DNA from: Spirochaetaceae bacterium
GTDB lineage: Bacteria > Spirochaetota > Spirochaetia > DSM-27196 > PWMO01
Direction: 5' to 3'
Length of the DNA stretch: 7,391 nt
NCBI GenBank assembly: GCA_003558175.1
Contig: PWMO01000214.1
Span: 1-7,391 of the forward strand
Positions 4,574-7,391 of this stretch are shown here, one piece after another; the stretch's first letter is position 1, and every line of letters starts with the position of its first letter. A program made the position numbers and the translations under genes. The notes beneath the pieces are model-generated. The model searched no databases. It was given only the letters and a program-made list of their open reading frames with translations, and was not told the DNA's origin.

Positions 4574-5659
4574 ATGGAGTCCAATACGGTTCAGGGTGTT
4601 GCCGACGGCGTTTCACGACTGATCGATAACATACAGTCGGTTATATCCATCGACAGAAGAAAACTCGAGCACCTGCTTGCGGCACACATCGCCGGTGGGC
4701 ACGTGCTGTTGGCCGACTCACACGGCGTGGGTAAAACTTCGCTTGCCAAGGCGCTGGCCGGCTCAATATCGTGGGAAGGCAATAACCACCGCGGCGAACA
4801 GCACGCGGCCTCGTCCGGCGCTGGATCAGACCGGGGCCCTGCCTCGACGCAGAGTTCACCACCCGCTGCTGGCCCTCCGGCCGCGGCATCGACCCCGGCC
4901 AAATCCCCTCTGATGGAGAATTTCAGCCGCATTCAGTGCACGGTGGACCTGTTGCCGCAGGACATTCTGGGCTACAACCGCCTCTATGGCGCTACGCAGG
5001 AGCTTGTTTTCAACAAGGGGCCGATCTTCGCCCACTTCGTTCTCTGCGACGAGATCAACCTGCTCACGCCGAAGACACAGGGCAGCTTCTTCCAGGCCAT
5101 GGAAGAGCAGACGGTAACCGTTGAAGGGAAGACGTTCGAACTGCGGGATCCGTTCTTCATCATCGCCACGATGAACCTCAAGGGCGCGCATCTGTTCCCG
5201 CTTCCCGCACCGCAGCTTGACCGCTTCATGGTGCAGCTCTCAATGGGCTATCCGGATGCACAGCACGAGGCCGGAATTGTGACGCGTCACGGGCGAGACG
5301 ACGCGTGGTCGCGGTTTGGTCCGGTCATTCCCCACCATCAGCTGCTGCAGTGGAAGAGTCTGGTGGACGAGGTCGAGATTCATGCCGAAGTTGTCGCGTA
5401 TATCGTTGCCTGTGTGCGGCGCAGCCGGGAGCACGAAGAGGTGGAGGTGGGAGCAAGTCCACGCACCGGCGTGAAGCTGTCGCGCATGAGCCGTGCCCTG
5501 GCCCTGATTCGTGGCGACGACTGGGTGTCCGTTGACCTCGTGAAGGAGATCTTCCCGGCAGCCGTATCGCACCGCCTTGTGATGAAGAACTCCGCGCAGC
5601 CGGCCTCTACCATTATTGAAGAGATCCTGCACACGGTCCCGGTCGAAGTAACCGCTTGA
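4574..5659 (+). CDS. MoxR-type AAA+ ATPase, divergent
   Basis: A 361-residue cytoplasmic ATPase of the MoxR family, chaperone-like machines that act with DUF58 or von Willebrand-type partners on protein complexes. Visible elements: P-loop ADSHGVGKTS (47-56), Walker B HFVLCDEIN (154-162, Asp159-Glu160), sensor 1 IIATMN (Asn201), arginine finger in QLDRF (Arg217), sensor 2 GASPRT (Arg297) and the C-terminal lid ending SHRLV. Oddities: the P-loop has Asp48 where the first Gly normally is and Ser-His in place of Pro-Pro/Gly; DEIN is followed by LL rather than RA; ATMNLKG replaces ATQNP; and residues about 66-115 are a Gly/Ala/Ser/Pro-rich insertion between the P-loop helix and FSRIQ, where relatives have only about 5-10 residues. 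The start is fixed by a stop at 4553-4555 with no other start codon before ATG 4574; no Shine-Dalgarno is present. The stop overlaps the next reading frame. Confidence 0.88.
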   Translation: MESNTVQGVADGVSRLIDNIQSVISIDRRKLEHLLAAHIAGGHVLLADSHGVGKTSLAKALAGSISWEGNNHRGEQHAASSGAGSDRGPASTQSSPPAAGPPAAASTPAKSPLMENFSRIQCTVDLLPQDILGYNRLYGATQELVFNKGPIFAHFVLCDEINLLTPKTQGSFFQAMEEQTVTVEGKTFELRDPFFIIATMNLKGAHLFPLPAPQLDRFMVQLSMGYPDAQHEAGIVTRHGRDDAWSRFGPVIPHHQLLQWKSLVDEVEIHAEVVAYIVACVRRSREHEEVEVGASPRTGVKLSRMSRALALIRGDDWVSVDLVKEIFPAAVSHRLVMKNSAQPASTIIEEILHTVPVEVTA

Positions 5660-7149
5660 GCGGAGAGCGGCACGTACGCGGTCCGCACCAGGCATTCGCG
5701 CGGGCAGCCGAGGACCCGCGCCTGCAAATGCGTATGCAGAAGTTACCAGGTCGCCGGAGACTGAAGCAGCTCCGGCGACTTGCCCAGGTCTATTATCCTC
5801 TCACCCTGTCGGGAACCGTGCTCTTCTGCCTCGCGGTGTACCTGTTTGCCCGCAGCGTAACGACTCGCGAGCCGGTCGGGCTGTTTCTCAGTTCGGTTAT
5901 CCTGCTGCTGCTGCTGCTGCTGGCGCTTGCCGCGCGGCTGCAGGCGCTGCAATTTGGCGCACAGCGAATCGAATGGCACAGCTCCACGCCGCTCTACTCA
6001 CGCTTCAACCGGCAACAGCAGAGCATGGAAATTGACGGCGCCCGCAGCTGGTGGTTCTTTCGCATTCACTGCGTGCTGCGCGGCAGGCTCGAGTGCTCGC
6101 CGCGGAGCGTACTGTCGGTTTACAAGGACGCATCGGCAACAAGCGGCAACGATTTCCCGCTTCCGATTTACCTGCCGTTCAGCGGTACGCTGCGCTGCCG
6201 ATGTTCGTTGCTGGTGCGCGATCTCTTTGGTGTTGTGCGGGCCGGTTTCGGCGTGCCGATGTCGCGCACGATTCCGGTGCGGCCGCCTATTCTCACCCAG
6301 CAGGACCTGCCGGCGGTGTACGCCACCGGCGGCGAGCGCGAGACAAGCCGCAGCCGCAACCCGGAAGAAGAGCGCTACTACATGCGCGAGTACGTTCCGG
6401 GGGACCGATTCAGGGATATCAACTGGAAAGCCTCGGCACGCATCTCTGAGATCTACACCCGCATTTCGCCGTTAACGCAGGACCAGACACAGCTGATCAC
6501 CGTCTATTTGCGCCATTTCCGGCCGCCGTCACAGCGGGCCGAGAGTCTCGAGTCGCTGGTGCACCTCGACTTTCTGAAGGGTTGGGTGCTCACCTTCATG
6601 CACCAGGTGAAGCGGCTGCGCGACGAGTACCAGTTCCGCCTGGTGACCGCGGAGGGTGAACACATCCTCGAGACCGCGGGCGACATAGAAGAGATCAGCC
6701 CGGTAGTTGGCGCGCTGCACTGGACGCCAGAGCCGCCCGCTCTGTTCCATGACCCGAACGACCGCCTGGTGGTAGTCTTCACCACCCCGTACGACGGCGA
6801 CCTGACGCGGTTTCTGCAAAGCCGGCCGCAGGTCGAAGCGCACCTGTTCTGTACCGAAGCGGCCGGCGCCGCGGGTCCGGCGGCCGGGCCTGAGGTGCAG
6901 ACCGTAGACGCCGGATACGCACTGGTGCCCGGCGCCCTGCCGACGCGCTGGATTCCCGTGCGCGACAAGCCGCGCCCGCGTCTGACGCTGCAGTCCAGTC
7001 ACACGTGGACCGTGGTCGGCCGGCAGCAGCTTGCCGTTGAGCTCTTTGGGTCAACGGCCGATCCGGCGCGGCGTGCAGGCAGCCGCATCTTTACCCGTAA
7101 CCGAACAAAGAACACACCACAATCTCGAAACACGAGGAGAGCATCATGA
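5656..7149 (+). CDS. DUF58 domain membrane protein
   Basis: Up to 497 residues. Two transmembrane helices near the N-terminus (about 47-65 and 75-93, the second with a run of seven leucines) anchor a large, probably cytoplasmic, beta-rich domain. The DUF58 signature is clear at residues 239-269: ERYYMREYVPGDRFRDINWK then ASARISEIYTR (canonical REY.pGD..R.I.WkasAR). RDLFGVVRAG (188-197) also fits the family. The following strand reads ITVYLRHFRPP, so the Asp-x-Ser metal-site motif seen in some relatives is missing. DUF58 proteins are normally paired with MoxR, as here. Start: TTG 5656 overlaps the moxR stop (TTGA) and would be coupled, but has no clear Shine-Dalgarno; ATG 5728 (GAGGA ahead, spacing long) or ATG 5734 are realistic and would shorten it to 473 or 471. 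The last residues are basic and polar, and the stop overlaps the next start (ATGA). Confidence 0.88.
   Translation: MSGERHVRGPHQAFARAAEDPRLQMRMQKLPGRRRLKQLRRLAQVYYPLTLSGTVLFCLAVYLFARSVTTREPVGLFLSSVILLLLLLLALAARLQALQFGAQRIEWHSSTPLYSRFNRQQQSMEIDGARSWWFFRIHCVLRGRLECSPRSVLSVYKDASATSGNDFPLPIYLPFSGTLRCRCSLLVRDLFGVVRAGFGVPMSRTIPVRPPILTQQDLPAVYATGGERETSRSRNPEEERYYMREYVPGDRFRDINWKASARISEIYTRISPLTQDQTQLITVYLRHFRPPSQRAESLESLVHLDFLKGWVLTFMHQVKRLRDEYQFRLVTAEGEHILETAGDIEEISPVVGALHWTPEPPALFHDPNDRLVVVFTTPYDGDLTRFLQSRPQVEAHLFCTEAAGAAGPAAGPEVQTVDAGYALVPGALPTRWIPVRDKPRPRLTLQSSHTWTVVGRQQLAVELFGSTADPARRAGSRIFTRNRTKNTPQSRNTRRAS
5902..5922 (+). repeat. (CTG)7 trinucleotide repeat within DUF58 gene
   Basis: Seven perfect CTG units in frame, encoding seven consecutive leucines of the second transmembrane helix. 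Unit gain or loss would keep frame and only change helix length by a residue. Confidence 0.8.
7134..7140 (+). promoter_or_regulatory. Ribosome-binding site of the last gene
   Basis: GAGGAGA five bases before the ATG at 7146, the best Shine-Dalgarno in the window. It lies inside the end of the DUF58 gene and decides the start of the next gene. Confidence 0.75.
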
Positions 7150-7391
7150 CACTGCTGTTTCTGTCACGTCTGCTGCTCTACGTTCTTGCACTCGCAGCGC
7201 CGGTTCTGCATCCGGCGGTAGTGATATCATATGACGTGCGAACCGCGCTGATCTGGTTTGGCCTGGTGCCGCTGCAGATGGTGATTGCATATTTTCTGGC
7301 GCCGCCGCGCATGCGTCCGGGGCGCTGGCTGTTGACCTCGCTGCTGGTTCTGCTTGCCTTCGCCGCCGCTGTCTCGGGATTCGATTCATCG
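7146..7391 (+). CDS. Membrane protein of the MoxR-DUF58 operon, N-terminal part
   Basis: Open from ATG 7146 to the window edge, 82 residues seen, no stop. The ATG overlaps the DUF58 stop (ATGA) and has a strong Shine-Dalgarno. The visible part is hydrophobic with three likely transmembrane helices: about 3-24 (LLFLSRLLLYVLALAAPVLH), 34-51 (ALIWFGLVPLQMVIAYFL) and 61-76 (WLLTSLLVLLAFAAAV), with a basic turn PPRMRPGR between the last two, suggesting a cytoplasmic loop there. In comparable loci the gene after DUF58 is often a membrane protein with or without a transglutaminase-like domain; nothing here shows such a domain yet. Family not recognised. Confidence 0.8.
   Translation, partial: MTLLFLSRLLLYVLALAAPVLHPAVVISYDVRTALIWFGLVPLQMVIAYFLAPPRMRPGRWLLTSLLVLLAFAAAVSGFDSS

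Noticed and set aside
1..7391. CRISPR array, insertion sequence or prophage genes
   Set aside because: No regularly spaced long repeats, no transposase or integrase reading frames, no long terminal inverted repeats.

Overview
The window is bacterial chromosomal DNA, GC-rich (about 60% by eye), with short overlaps between co-directional genes and no sign of phage, transposase, CRISPR or tRNA/rRNA. The gene mix (FGGY sugar kinase, Na+/Ca2+-type and cation/H+ antiporters, MoxR-DUF58 cluster) fits a free-living bacterium facing salt or pH stress. A (halo)alkaliphilic spirochaete is my guess from general impression only; nothing here proves the phylum.

Layout. (1) 1-585, +: C-terminal part of an FGGY carbohydrate kinase (xylulokinase-like), cut by the window edge. 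(2) 586-930: non-coding gap between convergent genes, with an AT-rich stretch holding a good sigma70-type promoter and then about 220 bases of nested inverted repeats without a convincing gene. (3) 4146 down to 931, -: a tight three-gene operon, read as CPA2-type cation/H+ antiporter, then a two-domain regulator (PTS EIIA-Ntr-type domain plus PII-like domain), then a CaCA-family (YrbG-like) Ca2+/Na+ exchanger. (4) 4147-4573: a 427-base divergent control region with three CGCANNTGCG palindromes, a strong 43-base hairpin, two sets of direct repeats and a well-spaced promoter ending at the next start codon. (5) 4574 to the right edge, +: a divergent MoxR-type AAA+ ATPase with an odd P-loop and a 50-residue low-complexity insertion, a DUF58 membrane protein, and the start of a small-residue-rich membrane protein, all overlapping by a few bases.

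How the genes may work together. The minus operon looks like one ion-homeostasis unit: two exchangers for H+, Na+/K+ and Ca2+ flank a cytoplasmic protein that could sense phosphotransferase state (EIIA histidine) and a small ligand (PII-like fold) and gate one or both exchangers. This is inference from domain content and gene order. The plus operon is a MoxR-DUF58 unit, a widespread arrangement thought to serve protein-complex assembly or maturation at the membrane.

Most worth a second look: the EIIA/PII-like regulator between two antiporters, the repeated CGCANNTGCG sites and leader hairpin in front of that operon, the apparently leaderless moxR start with tandem CAATCGAA boxes, the divergent MoxR P-loop and insertion, and the structured gap at 586-930.
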